Positions 1-11,857 of a stretch of 64,000 nucleotides of DNA are shown one piece after another. The notes below the pieces were generated by a model, which saw nothing but the letters and a program-made list of their open reading frames with translations, was not told the DNA's origin and ran no database searches. Where the stretch lies: assembly GCA_029204225.1 (NCBI GenBank), contig CM055097.1, forward strand, positions 72,576,758 to 72,640,757, given 5' to 3'. Numbering within the stretch: position 1 is the first letter of the stretch; every line of letters starts with the position of its first letter. The DNA is from Diphasiastrum complanatum. Its lineage: Eukaryota > Streptophyta > Lycopodiopsida > Lycopodiales > Lycopodiaceae. A program made the translations under genes and the position numbers.

Positions 1-2050
1 ATATATCTCCACTGTGTGGAGTTTACAAGACAGCTAAACAGAGAATTACAAAACAAGTCAACACTAATGAACTAATTAGTTATTCTCTGTTATCGCTAAC
101 TCTTTCAGCTGAGTGTGAAGTACAATACACCACGCTCATCGAGCTGCCAGTTGGCAGCCCGAATTGTTTTCCTTCATCTTCGTTTCGTTTTGTTTCGTGT
201 CTTTTGTTTTGTGCTTTCTGGTCTTTGAGGTATGTTCAACCTTCGAGGTATGTTCACCCTTTGCTCTTCGCTTCGTTTCGCTTCGTCACCTTCGTGACAA
301 AGTTGCAAGAGTTCACAATTTGACACTTCCTCTTGAACCTTGCAACTTTGTATACTTAATCCAATTGTATTTCTTTGCCTTGTGAAGAGTGGTTTGCCGA
401 GTGGCTTGGTGAGCAGATCTGCAATCATGTCTTCAGACTTTATACACTGAACCTTGAGCTCTCTCTCTTCGAGATCAAGTCTTGAATATGATGGTACTTC
501 AGAGGTATATGTTTTGTCTTTGAATGAAAAATAGGATCCTGGGACAGATATATGACATATTGAGAATCCATCATCATCGTGCATGGTTCTCCTTGTGGTA
601 TGCCAATTGCCTCCAACATCATCTGCAACCATACTACCTTGTTTGCCATCTTTGAAACTGTGACTATCGATCAGGTTTTGGTAGGGTACACCTTCCATCT
701 TTTGTCTCTCCTCGTCTATATTTGGCTGCTCTTGTTTCATTAATCTGACTCTAGCTATCATTGATGTGGCTTTTTCTTTGTAGTCCATCATTCGATACTG
801 CTTTAGCACTTTCCGGACGTACTTTGACTGACTCAGATGCATTTCTCCTTTTATTCGATCTCTTCTAATCTCCAGCCCAAGGCAAGTTGTTGTTCCTCCC
901 AGATCTATAATTCCATAATTTTGGAAAATATGACTTTTCATCTTCTTGATTAGCACCAAGGAGTTTCCTATCATAAGGGAGTCATCCACAAAGATAGTCA
1001 AATTACAAAACATCTTTCTACTTTTTCTATATAGACATTGTAGTCTGGTTGTGTAGGAGTGAAGTCTAGATATTTCAGCAGACTATTGAGTTTCTTGTAC
1101 CAAACTCGTGATGCCTGTTTTAGACCATAAATGCATCGCTGCAATCGACAAACATATTGTCGATTGTCAGGGTCTTCAAATCTTTCAAGTTGCTTCATAA
1201 AGATTTCTTCCTCTAGATCTCCGTGGAGAAAGGTTGTCTTTACATCAATCTGGTGAATTTCCATATTGTATTGTGTAGCGTATGCAAGGAGCAGTAGATT
1301 GCTTGTCATTTTCACCATTGGTGAATACGTGTCAAAATAATCGACGTTGTACCTTTGTGTGTGCCCTTTGTGACAAGCCTTGCTTTGCAACGGCCAAGGG
1401 TGCCATCTGATTTCATTGTATAAAGATCATTTGGAACATTCATCTTTATACAATGAAGTGCTAGCCTAGATTTCTTTTTGTATCTAATCAACTCTTGTGC
1501 ACCAAGAGGTTCATCCTCTTCTTCAATCAAAAAATCATAAAGGTCTTGGAGCACCATTAATGACTCCATCCTAACCTTATAATGGAATAATTTGTAGAAT
1601 TTAGCCTTTCACTAGCTTCTAGAAGGAAAGCACCAATTGATCCCATCTTACTAGTGAATTTTATAGGCAAAAAATTGATTTGATTGATTTTGGAAACTCA
1701 CTAAAGGTCTCTCTTGTAGGGATTCTCTCAACTTTGGTTTCTAGTCCAACAAAGGGACTTCTAACCACGGTTCTAGCACTTCCTCACAAAGATGAAATAA
1801 AGACTAGATGAGATACAATCAACCTACAATCAAATCAAGTCAATTTTGACTTTTTAGACAATGTAATGGCTAAATCTCACTCACACATCTTGATGGTTTT
1901 TCAAGACATCTAAAAAACTTTTAGAGGACTTTTTTTCAGCCTAGATTAATTAGATCTCATGACACTAAGTCAAATCTAATCGATGGCAATCAATCTTGGT
2001 AGCTTTTCCTAGGATTAGCACCAAAAATCTCATCAAGAAATGATAGAATC
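1..2050 (-). mobile_element. Broken Ty1/Copia element (same family as 35,244-48,705), left edge of window
   Basis: Minus-strand Copia fossil. From right to left it holds a leader, the start of gag near 1660-1400, reverse transcriptase sequence near 1390-1000, and RNase H near 1010-365 ending in the usual DLLTKPLGK block. A purine-rich tract at 326-335 (read on the minus strand) is followed by the start of the 3' LTR, TGTCAAATTG, at 325, which continues off the window. The leader and gag start match those at 38,100-39,000 closely, so the two belong to one family. Much of the middle of pol is absent and the copy is clearly dead, with several breaks. The boundary at about 2050 is approximate. 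Confidence 0.8.
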
Positions 2051-3772
2051 CATTTATATGGACGCAAATTCGAAACATTTCTATTCGTGACCAACTCGAA
2101 AGATTCGCGAAGGATTTGCAAAACAGTGTCTTGTTTGAAGCTCGAAAGATTCATGAACAGAATCTTGTCACAAAATTTTCTGTTTCTTATTCAAGCCTCA
2201 ACTATCTCTAGCTTGTTTTTTTTTTTTTTTCAAGCTCAAGAATTGTCATCTATCGCGAACAATTCGCGAATGACAAAAATGTCACGAAGAGACAAGTGTC
2301 GCGAACAATTCACGAAACACGAAGCTGAAATGAAGAGACAGATTGTCGCAAAATATTTGCGAACAAAATTTATTCAAGCCTGGAAACAGAGCATCTATTT
2401 GAATATCAACTGTCATAAATGGTTAAATATCTATTGTTACAGTATTAAAAGGCCAAAAGACCTGTCCAGTCGCAATATAATACAAATGCACTACTCGTTG
2501 TAACTCACTCAATCAGAGGCACAACAACGAGATAAGACAACAAGAGATGTATATTGATGAATCAGATTCAGAGTTATAAAAATTCATTTTTGATCAATAG
2601 TTTCTTATTGTCTAAATTGGCTTAAGTTGTCTCATACTTCTGCATATAGTCTAATACTTTCACATATAATTTTTGCAAGCATATTCAATCAGAACAAATA
2701 TTGTTCTATTAGCACATAGATAAGATAAAATCACGATTGAAGACACTGATATTAGTTTGATTTATTCAAACTTGCATCGTGTTCTCTATGAAAAAATAAT
2801 AACTATTTTTCCTACAGTGGTATCAAAGCATACGAAATTAAAGCTGATACAGTGGTACCTTCGAATCCCTCTCAACATTCTTCATACATCCATCAGTAAG
2901 CCGCTATCTGATTCATCAAATTATGTAGAAGGTTCAAACCACTTGATTTGGAAATAAAAGACTTCATTTTTATTGAAGGGCGAAGGCCTATGACAATGGG
3001 TAGAACCAATTGAGGAGAAGCCAGAAGCTACTCCAGGCAAAGAGCTTCGAGAATGAAGTTTAAAAAATGACAAAGCTATAGCAATTACTGCGTCTTCAAT
3101 GAATGACAATATAATGCCAGATCTTACATCAATTTCAAACGCAAAGGATTTATGGGAAGAATTGCAAACCGAGAATGAGACTCGGTCTTGTAATCAGATC
3201 ATGTTTTTGGAAGACCAATTAACTTACCTACAGTGGGACGGCAAAGACCTGAACACATTTGTGCGAAAGATTAAAGATATATTTATTTCCTTGTAGAATT
3301 TTGGTGTAGAAAATACAATTTCTAAGAAAAAAACAGCTTAGTTATTATCTTCGAGCCCTACCCAGATCATTCCACACAACTCGAATCTTATTGGCGAAAG
3401 ATACGACAATGACACTTCAAAAGACAATAGACGGAGTTAAGGAGGAAGAAGAAGCTTGTGAATTCTATGACGACAATGGTGATTCAGAAAATGCTCTATT
3501 TACTCTGAAGAATAAATCTTCTTTGAAGTCTAAATTTAAGAGGGAGTCATCTAAGAAGAATGAGTCTAAGACTAATGAACAACAATCTGGAAACCAATAG
3601 CAGAATTTTGGTGATAAGAAGATCTGCAACAGATGCAGAAGATCAAGTCACACAGAAAAAAAGTGTTGGCTAAATCCAAAAATTGAATGCATTCATTGTC
3701 ATAAATGAGGTCATGCAGCAATAGACTGTTATCAAAATCCCAGAAACAAAAAGGAGCAGAATCATGATTGGG
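2050..3772 (+). mobile_element. Broken Ty1/Copia 5' part: LTR, primer site and gag
   Basis: Plus-strand Copia fossil. The LTR runs from about 2050 (start uncertain) to 2816, ending CTACA. A tRNA-Met primer site, TGGTATCAAAGC, follows at 2818-2829. Gag sequence runs from about 2860 to 3770, with a conserved segment at 3099-3296 and a lysine-rich part before a zinc-knuckle-like stretch near 3620-3740. The element is cut off at the point where protease would begin, where an LTR-like repeat in the other orientation starts (3773). It has several breaks and looks old. The LTR is unusual in carrying repeated TTCGCGAA-type words at 2090-2340. Confidence 0.7.
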
Positions 3773-4420
3773 TGTTAGATTAGATTGATCTACCAATCTA
3801 CACAAGATTAGATAGCATTAGATCAAATCTACATCAACAAATCTAACAAGAACAATCAAATATGATTAAAACTTGTACTTGCTTGAATACCTGTCAGAGT
3901 ATGGACTACCAACAGATAATGAGTACACTAAGCTTAGAAACCATTAGAAGCATAAAATCACAAGACAAATGGAGAGATTACTCAAAAATGCACCAAAACC
4001 AAGATTTAGCTTTCTTGTCAATTATGGCCAAATGAGCCACCATATATACACAAGAGCTGATGCTTACTCAGCTGATTTGGCATGTGTGAGAGTGCCTACT
4101 CATCAAAGGATCCACCAATAATCATCAATATCACACATGGACCAAGTTTCCTAGCTTGTAGCCACCTCCCTTGATTTTAGGCATTTTTTCTAATTTATAG
4201 GGACTTGGACAAATATCTACTACAAGTTGAATCTCACCTACTACAAGTGGCATATAGCTAGAAAACTAGATTTTGGCCATTTTACTGCCACTAGATCTCA
4301 AATGAAATGGTATGTACAGCCTATATGACTCATCCAAATGATAAATGCATCTATTTCACACATGGGAACAAGCTCCACACATGTCTAATGATGATATGTA
4401 CTAGTCTTTTGTCAATTTCA
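3773..4420 (-). repeat. LTR-like repeat, left arm of a distant inverted pair
   Basis: This segment, read on the minus strand, matches 14,510-14,860 joined to 20,746-21,129 on the plus strand. It begins TGTTAGA at 3773, and its partner ends TCTAACA at 21,129. The 7 bases outside the repeat (GATTGGG before 3773) are also shared with the partner. The form fits the 3' part of an LTR ending CTAACA, although no tRNA-Met primer site follows it. The copy is uninterrupted where the partner carries a 5.9-kb Copia insertion, so it gives the empty-site sequence for that insertion. Confidence 0.65.
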
Positions 4421-4904
4421 AAACTAACTTGATAAAAGCATGATGATGTTAAGCTTGACTCCATGGGCTTAATTGGTCTTCAAATATGGATCCTTGCTAG
4501 TTCAAAGGTTTGAAGATCAAGCAATGAGGTTGATGTCGATCCGAAATCACCATATCCATGATAGTGCCTCTTTGATGTTGACTTCTTTGATGAACTTGAG
4601 AGCTTTGCAATACTTGATTGATTTGTTCCATCCTTGAAACATATGGTTGATCTAAAAGCCCCTCATCCTTGAAAATAGCTACAACTCTATGAGAAAATAA
4701 AGAGTCCTTATTGACTCATAAGGATCACAAAGATCCAACATCATGTTACCAAGATCTTGAATCATTCTATTGTCCAAAAATAGCCAAAATTGGCAAGATT
4801 TGCAAGATTTGCTTGAGAGTAGTTTTCATTTCATTTTATCTTCATTCTAGCTTTGTGAGAGAGTGATAGAACTATGATTACAAGTCCATCTGTTGGATTA
4901 GAAA
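4421..4904. other. No gene recognised
   Basis: About 480 bases with no convincing reading frame. Short words such as CCAAAATTGGCAAGATTTG near 4786 resemble the start of LTRs elsewhere in the window (for example 14,457 and 11,867), so this is probably decayed LTR or leader sequence. Confidence 0.4.
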
Positions 4905-5750
4905 TCAAATGGTGCGACAATGCATGTAAAATTATAGCGATATGAATGGAACTAGATTAACATGGGATTTAGGAGAGTAGAGGAGATAAATCCAACATCC
5001 TTTCTTAATCTGGATCTGTGAATGCCTTGATCTTTAGATTGAGCAATGCACAACATTTTTTGTGTGCATTAATGGTCAATGCCTTGGTAAACACATCTCC
5101 AATCATGTCTTGCATTCGAAAATACGTTAAGCTTATCTCTTTGTTGAGAACCTTACCTCTGATATAATGATATCGAATTTCAATGTGCTTATCCCTAGAG
5201 TGACATCTAGGGTTGGCCGATAAGGCAATAACACTTTGATTATCACAAAATACAATTGTCGGGGTGTACTGATTCAGACTAATATCTGACAGTAAATTTC
5301 TCAACCAAAATGCTTATTTAATAGCTTGAGAAGCAACAATGTACTTTGTTTCTATAGAGGAAAGAGCAATAGAGGTTTGCTTATGACTCCAGTCCAAGAG
5401 ATAGGACTGCCGTTGAGGAAGAATGTAAATCCAAATGTGGATTTACAAATATCTACATCTCCTCCCTAGCTTGCATCAGAATATCCACTGAGCCGATGAT
5501 GATTCACATTGTTGACTTCCTCGTAGCAGATGTACTGGTCCGTTGTAGCTCGTATATATCTTATGACTCTTATCAGAACCTTCCAATGGGTGATGCTAGG
5601 ATTAGCCATGAATTGGCTTAGTGAGCTGACTGCAAAAGTGATATCAGGTCTTGTGTAGACCATTGCATACATAAGCGATCCAAGTATTGATTGATATGGA
5701 TACTCTCTCATCTGCTCCTCTTCCTGTTTGGTTTGAGGATATTGGTCTTG
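4905..5750 (-). mobile_element. Broken Ty1/Copia 3' end: RNase H and a stub of 3' LTR
   Basis: Minus-strand fossil. Reverse transcriptase/RNase H sequence covers about 5745-5005, including YQSILGSLMYAMVYTRPDI, a CDNQSVIALSANP stretch and a DKHIEIRYHYIR stretch, all typical of Copia RNase H. The 3' LTR begins (minus sense) TGTTGGATTTATC at 4997 and only about 90 bases remain. The same LTR end recurs at 7201, 8468 and 41,903, which defines one family. The pol part is joined on its right directly to LTR sequence at 5751. Broken, with several lesions. Confidence 0.75.
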
Positions 5751-5925
5751 TTGGAGAAAGAGGGTGTGTCGTGTGTGAGAAATGAACTCGAACAAAAAGT
5801 GTTTGTGCGCAACAAAATGAGCTATATGACCCTTTCCCTAAGCATGACTACGCCTATCAGAAACAAACAGGGTGTTAGTGATAGGAATCACGGCCGTTCT
5901 AGTTACATAACCAAACGTTAATTAA
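5751..5925 (-). repeat. Partial Copia LTR
   Basis: A 175-base piece of the same LTR found whole at 6002-7201 and 40,708-41,903. It begins TGTTGGAGAAAG and stops within the LTR near AACGTTAATTA, where leader sequence of the next copy takes over. The close repetition of this piece and the whole LTR 250 bases to the right suggests recombination between LTR copies. Confidence 0.65.
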
Positions 5926-7201
5926 AAACAATTACTCTATCGGCTAGTAGAGTCTTGTACTGTGGAAGCTTATCAGGCTACAAAAATGTGTTTTGATACC
6001 ATGTTGGAAAAAGAGGGTGTCTCGTGTGTGAGAAACGAAAATAGCTCTAAAATAAAATGAACACAAAAAAGAAGCGAACGAGAAACGAATTCGAATAGAA
6101 TGTGTTCGTGTGCAGTGGAATGAGCTATATGACTCTTTACCTAAGCATGACTACACCTATCAAAAATGAATAGGGCATTAGTGATAGAAATTACAGTCGT
6201 TCTGATTATGTAACCAAACGTTAATTGAACACCAGAAGAATAATTTGTCGCAAGCAGCTAGACAAATTATTTGTCGTGAATGGTTCACGAAGAGAGAGAT
6301 TGAGATCGACTGATAATCAGTTGCAAATGATTCGCGAAAGGCAAGAATAAATATTAGTCGTCTACGGCTAGACTAACATTAACTCGCTAAGAACTGATTA
6401 CCAAATTGAGCAACTAGAAAAGTCAGATAGAATGAAAATGAGCATAACAATATTGACATAGATCTGAACGCAGAACAAAAGAGCTGTTATCAGATTAAGT
6501 ATATCAAATATACATGTCAATAATGCAGTAGAGCACAAGACAATAGCAGACAAAACCGTGTGCTCTCTAAATCTAATTCAGTCTGTAAAAGAATGAAACC
6601 TATTATTGACAATAAAGAATCAATGCACAAGACATCTACTTCGTTTATCTCTGATAAGCTTCTGATGCAAAATTTACACACACTTGATTTTCAATCCCTT
6701 GATCAACAATCAATTTGAGTTATTGATCAATCTAAATATGCAAATGGTATTCAATATATATATACACAATGTTATAGGTGTGTAGATGAAGAAAGTACAA
6801 AGTGGATGTGCTGTCTGTAGGAGATTGTGGCTGCAGTTGTTGTCAAGTCTGTTAACGCAGTTGCATAGGGAGACGTGAAAAGGGCGCAACGTCAGCCTTC
6901 GCTGAAGTGAACTTTGGTTAAGATGCGAAAAATGCATCACTTTGACGAAATACTTTAGGTTTTGATTTACAGGGTGACTTTGCTTCTTAGGCACCTTTGG
7001 CATTTTGTAAGGCAGTGTCGTCTTTTTCGCATGTCACAAAAACATGTGTAAAAACACAGTGTCACGTTTTGTTCATCTTTTCTTCATCTGTGAGAATTTA
7101 CATGTAAATATGCAGATTGGACGACAATGTGAGTAAAAATGCAGTATGAATGGAGGCAGATTAAAATGGGATTTAGGGGAGCAGAGGAGATAAATTCAAT
7201 A
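5926..7201 (-). mobile_element. Copia LTR with primer site and leader stub
   Basis: A minus-strand LTR of about 1200 bases spans 6002-7201. It begins TGTTGGAAAAAG on the plus strand and ends near AAATTCAATA. Immediately left is a degraded tRNA-Met primer site (about 5990-6001) and some 70 bases of leader with AATTACTCTATCGGCTAG. The same arrangement is seen at 40,620-41,903. This is the 5' LTR of a minus-strand element whose body is lost. The right end abuts pol sequence of another copy, which suggests it was inserted there. No clear target duplication was found. Confidence 0.7.
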
Positions 7202-7776
7202 GGTCCTTCGACAATCGCAGGTCTGGATCCATCGGTGAGTAAGCTAATTTACAATTGATCAGATTATGTCTGATAAGACTATTGTGAAGATACCTTTGCT
7301 GAGTGATATAAATCAGCTGTCTCGCTCTGTCTTTGTGGGTTTGAATATCTAGACAATAGTGAGCTTCGTCCAGATCGGTCATGTCGAATTTGTAAGACAA
7401 CATCTGTTAGCATCCTTCACATGATCAGTACTGTTGCTGAAAAGCAAGGTATCATCGACATACAAGGCGATAATAATGAAGGAATGCACACTGACTTGAA
7501 GTAAATATTAGAATCAGTAGTGCTTGGTTGGAAACCATGTTGGATGAGGAACGTGTTAATCCTCTGAAACCAAGCTCTAGTTGATTTCTTCAAGTCATGA
7601 AGTGCCTTATGAAGTTTATAGACATGATGGTCTGATACCATGGTGGAGAAATATAGTGGAGAGTCCGTGGACTCAGACATATCTAACAATAGGATCGGAA
7701 CAATCCTACTATTGTGTAGAGGCAATGGTCGATTAATTCCCTCGGTGCGTGCAGTACAACAACAGTAGGCAAACAC
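7202..7776 (-). mobile_element. Broken Ty1/Copia reverse transcriptase fragment
   Basis: Minus-strand pol piece. It carries VYKLHKALHDLKKSTRAWF, the Copia form of the reverse transcriptase stretch that usually reads LYGLKQAPRAWY, and farther on a KFDMTDLDEAHYCLDIQ stretch and a segment about 40 residues after it. It is bounded by LTR sequence on both sides and has several breaks. It is diverged from the RNase H pieces at 5005 and 8709, so its element of origin is unclear. Confidence 0.7.
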
Positions 7777-8468
7777 AAAAGTAAGGTAGAACTTAATTGC
7801 GTGGCTGTTTGCAAAAACAAATTAGCAGACAATTAGACAAAGCACTAAGAAAATCAGACTGGAAGACATAGTAGCAATGCATACAATTTTGACAAGAACT
7901 TTGAACACAATAAACGACAGTGATTGATTTAGATTAATGTATAGAAATACAAGTCAGATTGATGCTATGAGCACAAGACAATAGCGGACGAAATCGCGTG
8001 CTCAGAAAGCTAACTCCGCTTTGTAAAAGCTAACTCCGCTTTGTAAAAGCTATGAGCTTATTACAGACAATCAATTTGAAAGAAAGAATTGATACATGAA
8101 GGCATCTACAATGTCTCTCTATAAATTACTATATGTATAGATGAGTGCACAAAGAAAATGGCATGGAGTTGTTGTGCCATCTAGAGGAGATTGTGGCTGC
8201 TGTTGTCATTGTCCAAGTCGTTGCACAGTACATGAGTGGGTGTGAGAAGGCTTCGACTATTCGAAGTCAAGAGAGTCATTGTTGTCGCCCATTAAGTTGG
8301 GATAGTGACCGATAAGTCGTCCAACTCCAACAAGTCTGATGCCATTCTCTAGTCTATCTTCAATAATAGAGTATTTCTATAGACTGTGCGACAATGCATG
8401 TAAAATTGCAATATGAATGGAAGTAGATTAACATGGAATTTAGTAGAGTAGAGGAAATAAATCCAAAA
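7777..8468 (-). repeat. Copia 3' LTR (diverged, shortened)
   Basis: This segment ends near AAATAAATCCAAAA at 8468 beside the RNase H end of the next fragment, which is where a minus-strand 3' LTR belongs. It shares with the LTR at 6002-7201 the words GAGCACAAGACAATAGC and GGAGATTGTGGCTGC, but it is diverged and shorter. A 21-base unit (AGCTAACTCCGCTTTGTAAAA) is present twice in tandem at about 8019-8060. Confidence 0.6.
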
Positions 8469-9178
8469 CCATCTCTTAATTTGAATCCGTGAACGCCTTG
8501 ATCTTCAGACTGAGCAATGCACAAAATTTGTTGTGTGTATTAATGCTCAATGCCTTAGTAAACAGATCTACAATCATGTCTTGCATCCGACAATACGTTA
8601 AGCTTATCTCTCTGCTAAGAACCGTACCTCTGACATAGTGATATTGGATCTCAATGTGCTTACTCCTAGAGTAAAATCTAGGGGGGGGGGCGATAAGGCA
8701 ATAACACTCTAGCTATCACAAAATACAATTGTTGGGGTGTACTGATTCAAACTTATATCTAACAATAAATTTCTCAACCGAAATATTTCTTTACTAGCTT
8801 GAGAAGTACCAATGTACTCTGCTTCTATAGAGAAAAGAGCAATTGAGGTTTGCTTACAACTCTTCCAAGAGATAGGACTGCCATTGAAGAAGAATGTAAA
8901 TCCAGATGTGGATTTACGAATATCTACATCTCCTCTCCAGCTTGCATCAAAATATCCACTGAGCAAAAGGAGATTGTTCTTGTTGACTCTCCCATAGTAG
9001 ATGCACTGGTCCGTTGTAGCTCGTATATATCTCATGATTCTTATAAGGGCCTTACAATGGGTGATGCTAGGATTAGCCATGAATTGGCTTAGTGAGTTGA
9101 CTGCAGAAGCAATATCAGGTCTTGTGTAGACCATTGCATACATGAGGGATCCAAGTATCGATTGATATGGATATTTGC
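8469..9178 (-). mobile_element. Broken Ty1/Copia RNase H fragment
   Basis: Minus-strand RNase H of the same family as 5005-5745, with YAMVYTRPDIASAVNSLSQ, a DVDIRKSTSGFTFF stretch and SIEAEYIGTSQASKE. The last part, toward 8480, reads as the conserved DLFTKAL end. The 3' LTR follows on its left (7777-8468). It stops abruptly near 9178, where sequence of a different element begins. A run of ten G residues lies at about 8684-8693. Broken, a few lesions. Confidence 0.75.
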
Positions 9179-10300
9179 CTCAATACATGAAAAAAGACAA
9201 ATTTTCACACTATGAGTGGACAAATCACTCCTGCTCTTGCAAGACTCAAGAGCATACATTTGAAGAAATAACCATTTGCTTTCTAATTGATCTAAAATCA
9301 ATTTCAAATCATTAAGAACATCAACTATGTTCTAAATAGAGACATCATACTCAACTAGTATGGCTTTACTCCAACTTTGAGATGCAAAAGTCTCACTAAA
9401 GCAAATTGATTCACCAAATGACATTAGAGAAGCAAGCATGAGATGTGTACTACTTGAAATGTGCTCCTCTTCTCTTGAAATGTGAGCCATGTGAGCTCAA
9501 CCATGTCTCTTGATATTCTTCTTGGAATCATAACTTGAGAAGGACTCTTCTCCTCAATCCTTGGCACACTTGACTGTTTAGATGACTCCTCAAGATCAAC
9601 TTCTTGGTGCTCCTCCTTGATGGAAATCCAAGACCTCCATGTCTCAAAATGATCACAACAAACATGATAATATAATGTGCACTTCATATGATCATCAACA
9701 TTACTTATGCTAGAACCATAAGTCCAAAAATCACCACAACCTGGCATGATTTTTTTAATATTGAAATCAAGAAGTATTTCCATCTCATTAAGGCTAACTA
9801 CTTGCTTATGGATATAAGTGTCCACTTTGGATGCCTCACTTATTCTCATAAGAAGTTTACAACTCCAAGCCTCATGCATCTTTCCACAAAGGAAACACCT
9901 CTTCTTGGATTTTTCCTTCTTGCCTTTGCACTTTGAACTTGAAGCTCCATCCTTCAACTCGCCCCCCCTTGCTTTGGTTCTCCTTGGATGGATTAGTCTT
10001 CATTTTGTAGCATCTTGAGACAAAATGATCTCTCTTGCCACAAACGTTGCATTTAGGATCTTTACTTGCCTCCAATAGGTTGCCACCAATTGATGCCATG
10101 ATGAGGAAGTAAAACCTTGTGATATGACTTTTCAAAATGTAATTTGTGACTCTCAAGAAACTAGATTTCAACACATTCAAAAATCTAGAAGGATCTACAC
10201 AAGATCTAGACCACAAATTTTGAATCATATCTCTTTCAACCTAGTCAATTGGAAACTAATCTTTGCTTTGATCACTAAGACAAAAGCACTATATCAAATC
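9179..10300 (-). mobile_element. Broken Ty1/Copia gag region with two zinc-knuckle-like boxes
   Basis: Minus-strand Copia fossil. A gag start, MASIGGNLLEAS, lies at about 10,100 and is followed closely by a CCHC box (CNVCGKRDHFVSRC) near 10,040. A second, shorter box (CFLCGKMHEAWSC) lies near 9890. Farther left there is a linker that resembles the one between integrase and reverse transcriptase in related elements (SQVMIPRRISRD). Most of gag and the enzymes are missing. Its leader reaches the fold-back structure at 10,322. I do not recognise the part at 9179-9423. Broken, and rearranged. Confidence 0.6.
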
Positions 10301-10321
10301 ACAATAATCAGATCCAAATAG

Positions 10322-11857
10322 TGTTAGATTTTAGCAATTTTCACATGGTTTAGGCAATTTGTTGACATCTATGTGGATCCACACGTGTGAGGACTTGTCC
10401 ACACGTGTGAAATAACACTTGTAATATTCAGATCCATTTTATTTAGTTTTTATTTGAGTCAAATATGGAATTTCCTAAATTATAGGAGTTAGATCCTAGA
10501 TTGTAGGAGTCTAGAAGGTCAACACAAACCACCAATGGATGATGTGGCAAATTAGATAGATCTTATCCAAAGTGGATATGGATGAGTACTATGAGCTGTC
10601 CCACACGTGCTAGATGCAGCTTAGAGAGAAACTATCATGATTATGTACTTGATCCATGATTGATCCATTGTTGAGCTAATGATGAGAAACATTGGTTTGT
10701 TGAGCAATGTTGTTGTTGTCACTCTCTTTAGCAACTTCTTTGTGAATGAATGCTTAGTATTTCATAATTAAACTTATTCTTTGTTATCAGGCTATACAGT
10801 TATAGTAATTCACACGTGTGAAGTCGTGGGTCATCATTTTTTTATTTTTCTTGCTTGGAATCACTAAAATTGTCAAGTAGAAGCTAGAATTGGAAGCTAC
10901 TCTTGATGTAGATCAAGGTTCCAAGCTACCAATCACTCGAAATTTGTCAAATTTCTCACACAATGTCCTTGCAATTCAAGTGTTTGGTTTGTCTTTGCAA
11001 ATTGTCTCTACAATCTCTAAAAGGAAGATAAATAATATTCTCATATAGGGTTTTGTACCTATCAAATTCTAGCTCCCAATAAATGCACCAATGTCAAAAT
11101 ATTTTCTAGCAATGAATTGAACCAACTAGTAATGTATAGAGACAAATCAATAAGTCTATTGTTTATTAATTTTACTTTATATATGTATTAAATGTGGTTT
11201 TGTAATTTTAACCCTAAATAATTTATGGGATAGATTGTTGAAAAAATTGAAGAGTTTTTCAAGCTCTCTATGGATGTGAAGGGCTATAAATAATGACTTT
11301 ATTCTAGTTGTACATTAGTAATAGTTTTAATATAATTAGTAGGCCAACAATCTCCATCTATTGTGTATTCAATATTAATATTTATAATAATGATTGATTT
11401 TTATGTATATGAGTCTGATATAAATAATATATTAACACTTTTGCTAGGTATTTTCCGAAATTTCAACAAATAGTTTTTGTTATCATACCATCACTAGTAG
11501 AGTCTATTTCCATTTTGTATTTTATCATATCAATATAGTACCCAAGTATATTAGTATACAGTAGTTTCTGGAGAGTGGGACAGCTCATAGTACTCATCCA
11601 TATCCACTTTGGATAAGATCTATCTAATTTGCCACATCATCCATTGGTGGTTTGTGTTGACCTTCTAGATTCCTACAATCTAGGATCTAACTCCTATAAT
11701 TTAGGAGATTCCATATTTGACTCAAATAAAAACTAAATAAAATGGATATGAATATTACAAGTGTTATTTCACATGTGTGGACAGGTCCTCACACGTGTGG
11801 ATCCACATAAATGTCAACAAATTGCCTAAACCATGTGAAAATTGCTAAAATCTAACA
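10322..11857. mobile_element. Fold-back structure with 283-bp inverted arms
   Basis: Arms at 10,322-10,604 and 11,575-11,857 are inverted copies with about six differences in 283 bases, roughly 98% identity. The outer ends read TGTTAG and CTAACA. The flanks are AAATAG on the left and AAATTG on the right, a possible imperfect target duplication. The 970-base centre is very AT-rich and has no reading frame; part of it (about 10,795-10,935) matches LTR sequence at 35,280-35,440 in the opposite orientation. It could be a non-autonomous fold-back transposon or two LTRs brought together head to head. The TG/CA ends favour an LTR origin; the flanks and symmetry favour a single insertion. Confidence 0.5.
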
